A stretch of 64,000 bases of DNA from an uncultured Dysgonomonas sp. (lineage in GTDB: Bacteria > Bacteroidota > Bacteroidia > Bacteroidales > Dysgonomonadaceae). The notes below the pieces were generated by a model. It did no database searches and was not told where the DNA came from. It saw only the letters and a program-made list of their open reading frames with translations. Location: positions 3,778,054 to 3,842,053 of the forward strand of contig NZ_LT599032.1 of NCBI RefSeq assembly GCF_900079725.1, read 5' to 3'. The position numbers and the translations under genes were made by a program. Shown in pieces: positions 19,064 to 29,652 of the stretch (positions are counted from its first letter, which is position 1; the number at the start of each line of letters is the position of its first letter).

Positions 19064-20491
19064 ATGGTAACACGAAGAAATTTTCTAAAGAAGGCGGGAA
19101 TAGCCACCGCAGGACTTGCTATAAGCAGTATCGGTTCTGTGAGCGCTTTGAGCGAGGATAGCCTGAAACGGGTGAATGGTGCGAACGGAAAAATCAATCT
19201 TGCCTGCGTCGGTATCGGATATCGTGGCAGCGATATAATCAAGGAATTTGAGAAAACAGGTTTGGCAAATGTAGTCGCCCTGTGTGATGTGGATATGGGG
19301 GCTAAACATACTCAGGAAATCATGGGTAAGTTTCCTAAAGCGAAACGGTTCAAAGATTTCCGGGAAATGTTCGACAAGATGGGTAATGAGATAGAGGCAG
19401 TATCGGTAGGTACTCCGGATCACTCCCATTTTCCTATCTGTATGATGGCTATGGCCTACGGAAAGCATGTATATGTAGAGAAACCGATGGGACGTACCTT
19501 CTACGAAGCTGAATTGATGATGCAGGCCGCTAAGAAATATCCGAATGTAGTTACGCAGGTAGGTAATCAGGGACATTCCGAAGCAAATTATTTCCAGTTT
19601 AAGGCTTGGAAAGAAGCAGGTATCATAAAGGATGTGACTGAAGTGGTGGCTCATATGAATTCTCCCCGCAGATGGCACGGCTGGGATACAAATATTTATA
19701 AATTACCTGAAGGGCAGCCGATACCGCAAGGTATGGACTGGAATACATGGCTGATGGCTATCCCTTATCACGACTACAGCGATAAGTATCATTATGGGAA
19801 CTGGCGCTGCTGGTACGATTTCGGTATGGGTGCGTTAGGCGACTGGGGTGCACATATCTTAGATACGGTACATGAATTTCTTGATCTCGGATTGCCTTAC
19901 GAAATCAATCCGGTGATGCTGGAAGGACATAACGATTATTTCTTCCCGATGTCTTCCACCATACAGTTCCGTTTTCCACGACGTGGCGATATGCCGCCGT
20001 TAGATATTACATGGTACGATGGTATAAATAATCAGCCAAAATTACCGAATGGATATGGGGCCTCCGAATTAGACCCTAATATACCGACTGTAGCCGGTGG
20101 TAAAATGGAAGCGAGAAAACTGAATCCCGGAAAAATAATCTATTCGAAAGACTTGATTTTCAAAGGGGGTTCGCACGGTAGTACATTATCTATCATACCC
20201 GAAGAGAAGGCTAAAGAAATGGCTTCGAGATTGCCTGAAGTACCTGAGAGTACATCGAATCACTTTGCTAATTTCCTTTTGGCCTGTCAGGGTAAAGAGA
20301 AAACACGCTCACCATTCGAAGTATTCGGTCCGCTTAGCCAGGTATTCTCATTAGGGGTAATGGCTCAGAGGCTGAATGTTCCGATCAAATTTGACCGGAA
20401 TACGAAAGTTGTCACCAATAATGCGTTCGCAAATGATATGCTGGCAGGAGTGCCGCCTCGTAAGGGTTGGGAGGACTTTTATAAAGTATAA
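19064..20491 (+). CDS. Second Gfo/Idh/MocA-family oxidoreductase, Tat-exported
   Basis: 475 residues starting with a twin-arginine signal, TRRNFLKKAGIATAGLAISS. The Rossmann motif is LACVGIGYRGSDII, the conserved catalytic EKP is Glu139-Lys140-Pro141 (VEKPMGRT), and the C-terminal half has the extended form common in Bacteroidota (WRCWYDFGMGALGDWGAHI, then SFEV-like segments). It differs clearly from the copy at 16640, so the two probably act on different steps. In gut Bacteroides such pairs oxidise glycosides to 3-keto-glycosides that DUF1080 proteins then split; that precedent supports a similar role here. It lies 40 bases after the ApbE-like gene in the same operon. Confidence 0.88.
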   Translation: MVTRRNFLKKAGIATAGLAISSIGSVSALSEDSLKRVNGANGKINLACVGIGYRGSDIIKEFEKTGLANVVALCDVDMGAKHTQEIMGKFPKAKRFKDFREMFDKMGNEIEAVSVGTPDHSHFPICMMAMAYGKHVYVEKPMGRTFYEAELMMQAAKKYPNVVTQVGNQGHSEANYFQFKAWKEAGIIKDVTEVVAHMNSPRRWHGWDTNIYKLPEGQPIPQGMDWNTWLMAIPYHDYSDKYHYGNWRCWYDFGMGALGDWGAHILDTVHEFLDLGLPYEINPVMLEGHNDYFFPMSSTIQFRFPRRGDMPPLDITWYDGINNQPKLPNGYGASELDPNIPTVAGGKMEARKLNPGKIIYSKDLIFKGGSHGSTLSIIPEEKAKEMASRLPEVPESTSNHFANFLLACQGKEKTRSPFEVFGPLSQVFSLGVMAQRLNVPIKFDRNTKVVTNNAFANDMLAGVPPRKGWEDFYKV

Positions 20492-20596
20492 TCAGGGTTT
20501 CAGACTTGTTTATTACTTAAGTAAGCAAAACAACAAGACTTAATTATAATACGAATACATCATTAAATTCTATCTATTATTTAAAATATTAAAGAC

Positions 20597-21337
20597 ATGA
20601 AAAAATTATTATTACTGATATCAGTCTCTTTATTTACTATTAGCCTGTTGGCTCAGAATGAGAAACCGAATGTACTGACCGAAACAGAAATACGCGAAGG
20701 ATGGAAATTGCTATGGGATGGAAAAACCACCGATGGCTGGAGAGGAGCTAAACTCGATGCTTTTCCTCAAAAAGGATGGAGTATAAAAGATGGCGTACTC
20801 CGGGTTCATAAGAGTGGCGGTGCTGAGGCTGCTAATGGAGGGGATATCGTTACTGTAAGAAAATATAAGAATTTTATACTGAAAGTTGATTTCAAGATTA
20901 CCAAGGGGGCAAACAGCGGCGTAAAATATTTTGTTGATTCTGACCTGAATAAAGGTGAAGGGTCTGCTATTGGTTGTGAATTCCAGATATTAGATGACGA
21001 TAATCATCCGGATGCTAAGCTAGGGGTAAAAGGTAACAGAACACTGGGTTCATTGTATGACCTTATACCATCGCAAAGAGGCGCTTCATTTAAGTTTGAT
21101 ATAAATGACTTTAATACGGCAACAGTAATTGTGAAAGGTAATAAAGTAGAACATTGGTTAAACGGGGTGAAGGTCGTGGAATATGAACGCAATAGCCAGA
21201 TGTTTAATGCTCTTGTTGCTTATAGTAAATATAAGAACTGGCCGAATTTCGGAAATCTTACCGAAGGCAATATCTTATTGCAGGATCATGGCGATGAGGT
21301 ATTCTTTAAGAATATAAAAATAAAAGAACTGGAATAA
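20597..21337 (+). CDS. DUF1080 (3-keto-disaccharide hydrolase family) secreted protein
   Basis: 246 residues, signal peptide ending SLLAQ. It contains the DUF1080 jelly-roll core: [75 protein letters not shown], and [14 protein letters not shown]. The family, structurally like concanavalin-type glucanases, has been linked to cleavage of 3-keto-glycosides produced by Gfo/Idh/MocA dehydrogenases. Position immediately after such a dehydrogenase fits. Secreted or periplasmic location is expected because the dehydrogenases carry Tat signals. Confidence 0.85.
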   Translation: MKKLLLLISVSLFTISLLAQNEKPNVLTETEIREGWKLLWDGKTTDGWRGAKLDAFPQKGWSIKDGVLRVHKSGGAEAANGGDIVTVRKYKNFILKVDFKITKGANSGVKYFVDSDLNKGEGSAIGCEFQILDDDNHPDAKLGVKGNRTLGSLYDLIPSQRGASFKFDINDFNTATVIVKGNKVEHWLNGVKVVEYERNSQMFNALVAYSKYKNWPNFGNLTEGNILLQDHGDEVFFKNIKIKELE

Positions 21338-21999
21338 GAAGTTAAAAGTTGAGAAGTATTTAATGTGAATCAATAGTTGAGAATAACTGTAACTTTTTTA
21401 TGTGATTTTATCTATACATAGCAGATAACAAGCGTGTGTCGGATGAAAAGGTAACAACGAAGATAACATGCAAAAGGTGTTACCTTTGTTACCTTTTAAC
21501 AAGTAGTAAGTTTTAAGTAATAAGTAAAGAGGTACGAGATACAAGTTGTTAACTGACGACTATTCACTGACGGGATATTTCGCTCTGCTCTGTATGACAA
21601 GTTAATTGTTAATTTTTTATTCTTAATTATTAATTGTTTTCCGTGTTACTTTTGTTACCTTTTTTACTTGATAGCTCAAAACAGGAGGCAATTAGGTTAT
21701 GAAATATCGTTGTTGACTAATAACTGCTAGCTGTTGACCAATAAGTGCTAATTGCTAACTGAAATAACTGTTACATTTACATACTAGAACTTGTGCAGAT
21801 TTCCAGCCTGTGTGTTGCGTGGTAAGGCCTTTAGCTCTATTGGGCAAGGCACAGATTCAAGTCTGCACCAGCGGGTGAAATAACTGTTACTTTTGTTACT
21901 TTTTTGAAAAAGTTACAACTAAACGAGGTTTTATTGTTAGCTGAAAATTGTTAACTGTTTTAACCGCTGATTCACTTTACAAATAAATTATACTAAAAT
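21338..21999. repeat. Repeat-rich intergenic region
   Basis: About 660 bases without a gene. A 19-20 base element occurs three times in direct orientation with small changes: GTTACCTTTGTTACCTTTT (21479-21497), GTTACTTTTGTTACCTTTT (21645-21663) and a third at 21886-21905. The first copy also forms an inverted repeat with AAAAGGTAAC at 21446-21455. Between them are low-complexity tracts such as TTAATTGTTAATTTTTTATT. A 7-bp inverted repeat GTGCAGA/TCTGCAC spans 21793-21868. It looks like degenerate, expanded non-coding DNA separating the DUF1080 gene from the next enzyme. Confidence 0.6.
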
Positions 22000-24015
22000 A
22001 TGAAGAAGAAAGTATTATTGTTTATTACTGCTATAGCATCTGTTCTTTGCCTAAATGCGAATTCTATAGACAAACAGTTGTCAAGTAATATTTCGATAAA
22101 GGTTCCCGGCAATAAATCAGTAACATATAAGCTGACTGCCGATAATAATGGTAATTTGGAGTCGGAATCGGATTTGCCTTTGCAGATAAGTAGGAAACTA
22201 ACATCAGATGGCGATATGGTCCGTATCACAGTTAGCATTAAAGCAAAAGAAAGGGCTTATTACAATTTTAGCCAGGCATATCTGCTCCCTGAAATGAAAC
22301 ATAGCGATTGCCAGTTCTATATGCCGGGATTCTGGTATCACCGCAATATGCGCTCCCCTAAGGAAGCCCCGTCTTTCCATACGAGCGATAGCTGGCAGGT
22401 AAGGGAGGATCGGCTGAGTACTCCTCTAACAGGAATCTATAATGAAAAATCAGGCGATTACTATACTATATTGAGGATCGATGAGTTTGCGGACGAGACT
22501 ATTGCTCAACATGCTTCGGGAGAGGTCATCTTGTCAGGGAAAACTTCAATTGGTTATACAGGTTTCCGGAATATTGACGAGAATTCGACTTTGGTATTTG
22601 GCTTTCCTTATCACGAAGCGCCAAAGGCATATGTCCGCAAACTCACATTGATCCCACCTGTACAGGCTTTCGAAAAACTGGAAAAAGGTGAAACGCGCGA
22701 TCTTGTATGGGAAGTAAGAAAAGGAAATGTGAAAGATTATTCTGCTTTCGTCTCCGATGTATGGGCGTATTCATATGACAGATTCAAGCCTCAGACAGTT
22801 GAAACCGGTTATAATGCGGAGTCGGCAAAAAAGGTAATGACCAATTTCTTTTCAGAGAGTTACGTGGATAAGTATGACCTGAAATATTTTTCCGGTGTAC
22901 ATCTACGTACCGATGATTGCAAAAGCACAGGGTCTGCAGAAGTCGGATTTGTGGGACGTGTTCTGATTAATGCATTCAATGCATTGGAATATGGAGAACA
23001 GAATAATCGCCCCGATTTAGTACAGAAGGCGAATGCAGTACTTAATAGTTATTTGACAAACGGGTTTACTCCCAATGGGTTCTTCCGCGAATTTGTAGAC
23101 TATACACATAATGACGAGCCTAATGTTTACAGTATTCGCCGCCAGTCGGAAGGAGTGTTCTCTATTCTGAACTATCTCCGATACGAGAAGAAAAAAGGAC
23201 GTTCGCACCCTGAGTGGGAGAGCCGGATTAAAAACATACTGGGGAATTTCCTTAAACTGCAAGGAGCAGACGGAAGTTTTCCGCGTAAGTTTAATGATAA
23301 TTTTAATATTACAGATGCCTCGGGAGGGAGTACACCATCGGCAACATTGCCACTGACTATGGCTTATAGCTATTTCAAGGATAACAACTATCTGGAAAGT
23401 GCGCGGAAAACCGCTGTCTATCTCGAAAAAGAATTAATCTCCAAATCGGATTATTTTTCATCCACACTCGATGCTAACTGTGAAGATAAAGAAGCCTCGC
23501 TTTATGCTTCTACAGCTATGTATTATCTGTCTTTTGTAACTAAAGGGAAAGAGCGCGAACACTATATCGACCTGTGTAAGGAGTCGGCTTACTTCTGCCT
23601 TTCGTGGTACTACATGTGGGATGTGCCGTTTGCCCAGGGACAAATGCTGGGTGATGTAGGTTTCAAGTCGAGAGGCTGGGGTAATGTTTCAGTAGAGAAT
23701 AACCATATCGATGTATTTATCTTTGAATTTGCCACTATTCTCGATTGGCTGGCAGTGGAACGGAAAGAGCCTCGTTTCTCTGAATTTTCGTCTGTTATAA
23801 AAAGCTCTATGCTGCAATTAATGCCTGTAGAGGGACATATGTTCGATATAGGTAAGGTTGGCTATTATCCCGAAGTTGTACAACATACTCATTGGGATTA
23901 CGGGAAAAATGGCAAAGGTTTTTACAATGATATTTTTGCTCCCGGCTGGACTGTTGCATCTCTTTGGCAGATGCTGAGTCCGGAGAGAGTTTCTGGTTAT
24001 TTTGATAAGAAATAA
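22000..24015 (+). CDS. Secreted helical-barrel enzyme of unrecognised family
   Basis: 671 residues with signal peptide MKKKVLLFITAIASVLCLNA. I do not recognise the family by name. Residues about 25-270 look like a beta-sandwich; from about 280 to the end the sequence is alpha-helical with the rhythm of an (alpha/alpha) toroid: EVGFVGRVLINAFNALEYG, RRQSEGVFSILNYLRYE, LKLQGADGSFPRKF, ATLPLTMAYSYF, and a C-terminal VEGHMFDIGKVGYYPEVVQ. A beta-sandwich plus helical barrel is the architecture of several polysaccharide lyases and glycosidases. It may supply the missing depolymerase that makes the substrate for the GH105 enzyme. It follows the repeat region and is probably the last gene of locus 1. 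Confidence 0.6.
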   Translation: MKKKVLLFITAIASVLCLNANSIDKQLSSNISIKVPGNKSVTYKLTADNNGNLESESDLPLQISRKLTSDGDMVRITVSIKAKERAYYNFSQAYLLPEMKHSDCQFYMPGFWYHRNMRSPKEAPSFHTSDSWQVREDRLSTPLTGIYNEKSGDYYTILRIDEFADETIAQHASGEVILSGKTSIGYTGFRNIDENSTLVFGFPYHEAPKAYVRKLTLIPPVQAFEKLEKGETRDLVWEVRKGNVKDYSAFVSDVWAYSYDRFKPQTVETGYNAESAKKVMTNFFSESYVDKYDLKYFSGVHLRTDDCKSTGSAEVGFVGRVLINAFNALEYGEQNNRPDLVQKANAVLNSYLTNGFTPNGFFREFVDYTHNDEPNVYSIRRQSEGVFSILNYLRYEKKKGRSHPEWESRIKNILGNFLKLQGADGSFPRKFNDNFNITDASGGSTPSATLPLTMAYSYFKDNNYLESARKTAVYLEKELISKSDYFSSTLDANCEDKEASLYASTAMYYLSFVTKGKEREHYIDLCKESAYFCLSWYYMWDVPFAQGQMLGDVGFKSRGWGNVSVENNHIDVFIFEFATILDWLAVERKEPRFSEFSSVIKSSMLQLMPVEGHMFDIGKVGYYPEVVQHTHWDYGKNGKGFYNDIFAPGWTVASLWQMLSPERVSGYFDKK

Positions 24016-24033
24016 TCGTCAATAAAGGGTATT

Positions 24034-24067
24034 AGGAGGTAATTGGCAATTTGGCTATTTACCTCCT
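24034..24067 (+). terminator. Hairpin after the last gene of locus 1
   Basis: AGGAGGTAA (24034-24042) pairs perfectly with TTACCTCCT (24059-24067), 16-base loop, 18 bases after the stop codon at 24015. Only a moderately T-rich sequence follows, so termination efficiency is uncertain. Confidence 0.55.
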
Positions 24068-25065
<998 letters not shown>

Positions 25066-25782
25066 ATGATTAAGACTTTTATTCTGACAGCCACACTTCT
25101 GATATCTTTATTCCCTTTATCCATATTGGCACAGGTTTCTATAGGGGATATTACTCTGCCTGAGAAAGCGATGCTGCTTGAAGTTAAAAGTAATCCGGCT
25201 AATGCGGACAATGTAACTTCCGACAAGGGAGGTCTGTTGTTGCCACGTGTAATGCTCCAATACAATAATACCCTGCAGCCTTTTATCAATCCCATGGATG
25301 AAGCGTGGAATAGTACTAATCAGTCGATGACTAAGACTAAGCATACAGGACTTATGGTGTACAACCTATCCACTACTGCCGATGGCTTGAAGCCTGGAGT
25401 CTATATTTGGAACGGTAGTTTGTGGAATCCTGCCGGTTCGGGAGAGAGTATTCGTTATTTCTACCCTCCTGCATTCAATCTACCACTTGATATAACACAG
25501 GAGCCAAATACCTTCGATTTGTATGGTGAATACGAACAACAGTACCTCGAGACAAAGAATACCTCAAACTGGGTTACGACTAATAGCAGTCTTGCGGGTG
25601 TCCCTTCACCCGAATCCGGAATACTTTATCAACGGAAGGAACTCGATTATGTAGTGGTATATTATGACACCGAAATTATCGAGATAACAGACATTGATGA
25701 GGAGGGTGTGATGACCTACAAGGTAAAAACTGACAGACCTGCAGCATCATCGTTCCTAAACCTTGTATTTGTTATAAAATAA
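25066..25782 (+). CDS. Secreted protein, first copy of a duplicated pair (small partner A)
   Basis: 238 residues with signal peptide ending SILAQ. I do not know a function. After the signal it starts VSIGDITLPEKAMLLEVKSN, then TSDKGGLLLPRVML and GLMVYNLSTTADGLKPGVYIWNGSLW, a pattern common in Bacteroidota surface proteins annotated with Fibrobacter-paralogous-type repeats, where a predicted beta-rich stalk precedes a variable C-terminus. The paralogue at 27359 keeps the same plan, including the motifs LQPFI and KHTGLMVYNL. It is followed after 27 bases by a PKD-domain protein, and this pair order is repeated once. Confidence 0.75.
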   Translation: MIKTFILTATLLISLFPLSILAQVSIGDITLPEKAMLLEVKSNPANADNVTSDKGGLLLPRVMLQYNNTLQPFINPMDEAWNSTNQSMTKTKHTGLMVYNLSTTADGLKPGVYIWNGSLWNPAGSGESIRYFYPPAFNLPLDITQEPNTFDLYGEYEQQYLETKNTSNWVTTNSSLAGVPSPESGILYQRKELDYVVVYYDTEIIEITDIDEEGVMTYKVKTDRPAASSFLNLVFVIK

Positions 25783-25809
25783 GATACATAAACGCAGACA
25801 TACAAACAT

Positions 25810-27345
25810 ATGAAAAAGATATTTATTATAATGTTCTTGCTTGCCTGTTGGCAATGCATGTCGGCACAGAAAGAAACTTATTGGTGGACGTTCGGTAATC
25901 AGAACAGCTTCAACTTTAATCTTCCTGTTACGGTGAATGACAGTAAGGGAAAGGAAACTACAGGTATGCCTACAGTCGGCACCTCTGAGCTGACTAATAC
26001 GGAAGGATGTTTTACCTTATCTAACTCAAAAGGCGAATTGATGATGTATGGCAATGGCAGAACAATATGGGATAGAACACATACTCCAATGCCAAACGGT
26101 ATTACCGGAATTGATTTCGAAACTTATACTGAAGGAACTCAATCCGGTATTATCGTACCTTATCCGGGAAGTCCCGGAAAGTACTATGTACTTTCTATCG
26201 GGCATAAAGGTGTAACCGAATCCTGGAATATAGAAGAGGGGTTAATTTCTTATTCAGTTGTAGATATGAGTCTGAACGGAGGTACTGGAGATGTGATACC
26301 TGCCCTTAAAGATCAGATATTATGGACTACAGAAAATGATGAGTTTAACAATAATATTGCAGCTATCAAAAAAAAAGGATCAGATAATTATTGGATAATA
26401 CACAGGCATCTTGCAGCACCCGCTTATACTAATGCTATTATGACAATGACCGTATGGGAACTAACACCTGCCGGATTCTCAGCACCTGTCACATACGATC
26501 TGGATACGGGTGATTGGGGGCAACGTTCTAGTTTAGGTTATTTAAAATTTTCATCGGATGGCCGACGTTTTATAAGTCTCGGAACTGATAATTCGTCCAT
26601 AACGTATGTTTTCTCCGGAGAGTTTGACCCTGAAACGGGGTTGGTGTCTGATATGAAAGCGACTTATATGTATAAGTGCCTTCCTTATGGTATCGAGTTT
26701 TCTTTATCTGGAGAGGAGTTATTCATTTCTTATCTTCCAAGTGCAGCTATTGCAACTAAAAGATACCTCGGACATTTCACATGGGATAAACTCCGCAGTC
26801 TTGGTACTGTTTCCGATGAGCTCGTACCAACTCCATTTGCCAGTAACCATTATGTTGTCTGTATCCAGATGCATTCCGACGGTCGGATATATGGGATAGA
26901 AGCAAATACAAGGAATGTCTATGTCATTATGGATCCTGAAGAAGGAGCCGCAGCAGAAATCAGGGTGTTTAAAAACTATCTACTGAAAGATCATGTAGCC
27001 AATTATGGCTTACCTACTTTTGCTGCTACATTTATGGCTATGGAAGGGGATCTTCTCTTTTGTACAAATACCTCCGGTGAATTTACAATGGCTATTTCTT
27101 CTTATATAGGCGCTATGGAGGTAGCTTATACTCAATGGGATTTTGGTGATGGAAGTGCGCCTATAAGAGTAACAGGTAGTGGAACCCAAAAACAGTCGCA
27201 TGTTTATACCCACCCGGGAAAATATACTGTCACGGTATCAGCATTTAGTGCTGCTGATAATCTCTTACAGTCGAAAACGCTCGATCTAAAAGTGCATCCT
27301 TGCATACTGCCGGTCAACCCCAATGTACATCTGAGTAATAACTAA
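25810..27345 (+). CDS. Secreted PKD-domain protein, first copy of a duplicated pair (large partner B)
   Basis: 511 residues with signal peptide (to about MSAQ). The mature protein opens with KETYWWTFGNQNSFNFN. Residues about 30-400 contain repeated beta-propeller-like segments (GYLKFSSDGRRFISLG, GIEFSLSGEELFISYL, IQMHSDGRIYGIEAN). A PKD domain follows near residues 430-500 with the signature WDFGDGSAP and HVYTHPGKYTVTVSAF. PKD domains mediate protein or glycan contact at cell surfaces. No type IX sorting domain is visible at the C-terminus (ends in CILPVNPNVHLSNN). The second copy at 28150 shares the order of all segments. Confidence 0.8.
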   Translation: MKKIFIIMFLLACWQCMSAQKETYWWTFGNQNSFNFNLPVTVNDSKGKETTGMPTVGTSELTNTEGCFTLSNSKGELMMYGNGRTIWDRTHTPMPNGITGIDFETYTEGTQSGIIVPYPGSPGKYYVLSIGHKGVTESWNIEEGLISYSVVDMSLNGGTGDVIPALKDQILWTTENDEFNNNIAAIKKKGSDNYWIIHRHLAAPAYTNAIMTMTVWELTPAGFSAPVTYDLDTGDWGQRSSLGYLKFSSDGRRFISLGTDNSSITYVFSGEFDPETGLVSDMKATYMYKCLPYGIEFSLSGEELFISYLPSAAIATKRYLGHFTWDKLRSLGTVSDELVPTPFASNHYVVCIQMHSDGRIYGIEANTRNVYVIMDPEEGAAAEIRVFKNYLLKDHVANYGLPTFAATFMAMEGDLLFCTNTSGEFTMAISSYIGAMEVAYTQWDFGDGSAPIRVTGSGTQKQSHVYTHPGKYTVTVSAFSAADNLLQSKTLDLKVHPCILPVNPNVHLSNN

Positions 27346-27358
27346 AAAACTTTATGAT

Positions 27359-28147
27359 ATGAAACTACAAACATTAAGAGTGCTGCATTCTGGCTTCCTG
27401 GCTATTTTAGCGGGCTTCTTTTTCACAATGCAGGCACAGGTAACCATAGGCTCGGGACTTCCTCCGGCTAAAGCAGCTCTGCTGGAACTGAAGGATACAG
27501 AACAAACGCCGTCGGGGATAACCGATGCTACTAATGTAACAGCAGACCGTGGCGGGCTGGGGCTTCCCAGAGTAGAACTGGAGAATGAAGCCACCCTGCA
27601 ACCCTTTATCAAACTCATGGATGAAGAATGGGACAGTAGTAATCAAGATTTAACCAAAATCAGACATACCGGATTAATGGTCTATAACCTTGCCACTACT
27701 TCCGATGGATTGGAACCGGGAGTCTATGTATGGGACGGAGATAAATGGACTACAATGGGAGGAGGTAGTGCCCAACGATACTTTCATATCCCTTCATTTA
27801 ATATCCCTCTGGCGGGTAAAACTATCGGAGACGAAATAGAAACTGATCTATATCAGGAATACGCCGGACAATTTTCGAGTCTGGGTAATTCATCTTTCGT
27901 TAGTAGCAACAGCTCTTTAACTATTATACCCTCTACACCTGACGGTACTCTCTATGGCCGTGGCGACCTCGACTATGTAATTACCTATTACGATCCATTG
28001 ATAATAGATGCCTCTAGTATAAGTATCAACGATGGTAGTGTAACAGCGGCAGATCGTGGCAAGCTCACCTTCAGACTATTGGCAGACCCTGTCGAAATTT
28101 CGTCATCCTCGTTTATCAATATTGTTTTTGTAATTAAAGAGAATTGA
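27359..28147 (+). CDS. Secreted protein, second copy of the duplicated pair (small partner A')
   Basis: 262 residues, signal peptide ending TMQAQ. Paralogue of the protein at 25066: TADRGGLGLPRVELENEATL, LQPFIKLMDEEWDSSNQ and HTGLMVYNLATTSDGLEPGV align with the first copy, while the region after residue 130 (AGKTIGDEIETDLYQEYAG) and the insert before TADRGG are divergent. Both proteins end with the same segment (NLVFVIK or NIVFVIK). The gene starts 13 bases after the first PKD gene, so all four genes form one transcription unit. Confidence 0.75.
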   Translation: MKLQTLRVLHSGFLAILAGFFFTMQAQVTIGSGLPPAKAALLELKDTEQTPSGITDATNVTADRGGLGLPRVELENEATLQPFIKLMDEEWDSSNQDLTKIRHTGLMVYNLATTSDGLEPGVYVWDGDKWTTMGGGSAQRYFHIPSFNIPLAGKTIGDEIETDLYQEYAGQFSSLGNSSFVSSNSSLTIIPSTPDGTLYGRGDLDYVITYYDPLIIDASSISINDGSVTAADRGKLTFRLLADPVEISSSSFINIVFVIKEN

Positions 28148-28149
28148 TT

Positions 28150-29631
28150 ATGAAAAGAGTTATATTGATAGCAGGTCTGTTAATGGCCTTAGCTTTACAT
28201 GTGTTGGCGCAGAAAGAAACTTATTGGTGGCACTTACCTCCTCAGAATAGTCTGGATTTCAATATTCCCCTGACAGTAAAAGACAGCCAAGGGCGTGAAA
28301 CTAAAGGTATGCCCACAGTGGGTACAGGAGAATTGACAAATATGGCGGGATGTTTTACTCTTTCCTCCCCACAAGGTGAGTTAATGATGTATTTCGATGG
28401 AAAAACCATATGGGATCGTACCGGAAATCCGATGCCCAACGGTACGGGGCTCCTTGGATCTGAGACTTCTACTCTGTCTGGTATTGTGATCCCTTATCCC
28501 GGTAGTCCAGGGAAATATTATGCCATATCGAAGAAATTTCCGGTAGATGTCGAACCCATCGGAATTACCTATTCGGTTGTAGATATGAGTTTGAGAAACG
28601 GTTTAGGTGACGTCGTGGCTGGAGAGAAAAACAAGCCTCTGCTATTACAGGAATGGTCTGATGAAAATATAGCAGCCGTAAAAAAAACAAATTCGGATAA
28701 TTATTGGCTGATACACAGGACTATGTCGTTGGATTATACTGAAGATAAAATGAGGTTTTATGTATGGGAGCTGACTCCCTCAGGATTTTCGGCTCCGGTT
28801 GTCTACGAATATGATTTTGAGCATCCTGGTGATGATATGTCTACGGGATATCTGAAGTTTTCATCCGATGGTACACGTTTTGTTGCATGTGTAGGTATTG
28901 AAGAAAGTGTTACTTTATGTTTTGGCGATTTTGATCCTAAGACCGGAGAAATATCAAATATGCAAGTTAGACATGATTATTATACCCCGCGCATCGGCGG
29001 TATATACGGTATGGAATTCTCTATGTCAGGAGAAAATCTTTTCTTTTCAACTAATAATACATCTAATTCAAAGCTCTATCATATCACTTGGGCCGATTTG
29101 CGTGATCCGGCAAAACGTCCCGCTTTAGTTCCCGGCATATCTTTGACTAACATTCAGATGCATTCAGATGGACGTATCTATGGAATTGAATGGGGGAGTC
29201 GAAAACTGGTAGTAATAATGGATCCCGAAAATGGATTATCTGTCGATATTAGAACATTTAACGATTATCTGAAAAATTCGGTGCAATTGGGTTTGGCCAC
29301 TTTCGCGGCTACTTTTATGGACTTGGAAGGCAATACGGATTTCTGCATGGGTTTTCCCCAGAAATTTTCGACATCCGTATCTGATTATTTAGCAACTAAG
29401 CAGGTAGGGTACACCTTATGGGATTTTGGCGATGGTAGCACTCCTGTACAGGTGATGGGGAGCGGTTTACAGGAAGTCTATCATACTTATATCCGTAGAG
29501 GAGATTATACTATTGCAATCTCGGCATACGATGCTACAGATAATCTTTTACAGTCGAATACGATGAAAATACGGGTTAACTCATGCAGTTTGCCTGTTAA
29601 TCATAATATGAGTCATATGGGGATCGATTAA
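28150..29631 (+). CDS. Secreted PKD-domain protein, second copy of the duplicated pair (large partner B')
   Basis: 493 residues from the ATG at 28150; a TTG start six bases earlier is rejected. Signal peptide MKRVILIAGLLMALALHVLAQ. It keeps the opening KETYWWHLPPQNSLDFN, the repeats GYLKFSSDGTRFVACV and IQMHSDGRIYGIEWG, and the PKD signature WDFGDGSTPVQV with HTYIRRGDYTIAISAYDA. The start lies 2 bases after the preceding stop, consistent with translational coupling. Function unknown; its partner relation to the small protein is preserved through the duplication, which suggests the two act as a complex. Confidence 0.8.
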   Translation: MKRVILIAGLLMALALHVLAQKETYWWHLPPQNSLDFNIPLTVKDSQGRETKGMPTVGTGELTNMAGCFTLSSPQGELMMYFDGKTIWDRTGNPMPNGTGLLGSETSTLSGIVIPYPGSPGKYYAISKKFPVDVEPIGITYSVVDMSLRNGLGDVVAGEKNKPLLLQEWSDENIAAVKKTNSDNYWLIHRTMSLDYTEDKMRFYVWELTPSGFSAPVVYEYDFEHPGDDMSTGYLKFSSDGTRFVACVGIEESVTLCFGDFDPKTGEISNMQVRHDYYTPRIGGIYGMEFSMSGENLFFSTNNTSNSKLYHITWADLRDPAKRPALVPGISLTNIQMHSDGRIYGIEWGSRKLVVIMDPENGLSVDIRTFNDYLKNSVQLGLATFAATFMDLEGNTDFCMGFPQKFSTSVSDYLATKQVGYTLWDFGDGSTPVQVMGSGLQEVYHTYIRRGDYTIAISAYDATDNLLQSNTMKIRVNSCSLPVNHNMSHMGID

Positions 29632-29652
29632 AATGTGAGAGATAAGAAATAC

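Noticed and set aside
21793-21868. 76-base element with 7-bp terminal inverted repeat, tRNA-like in size and with a TTCAAG loop
   Set aside because: D and anticodon arms cannot be formed convincingly, the T-stem has a mismatch at the conserved G-C pair, and no CCA-compatible end is seen. At best a tRNA relic; more likely chance.
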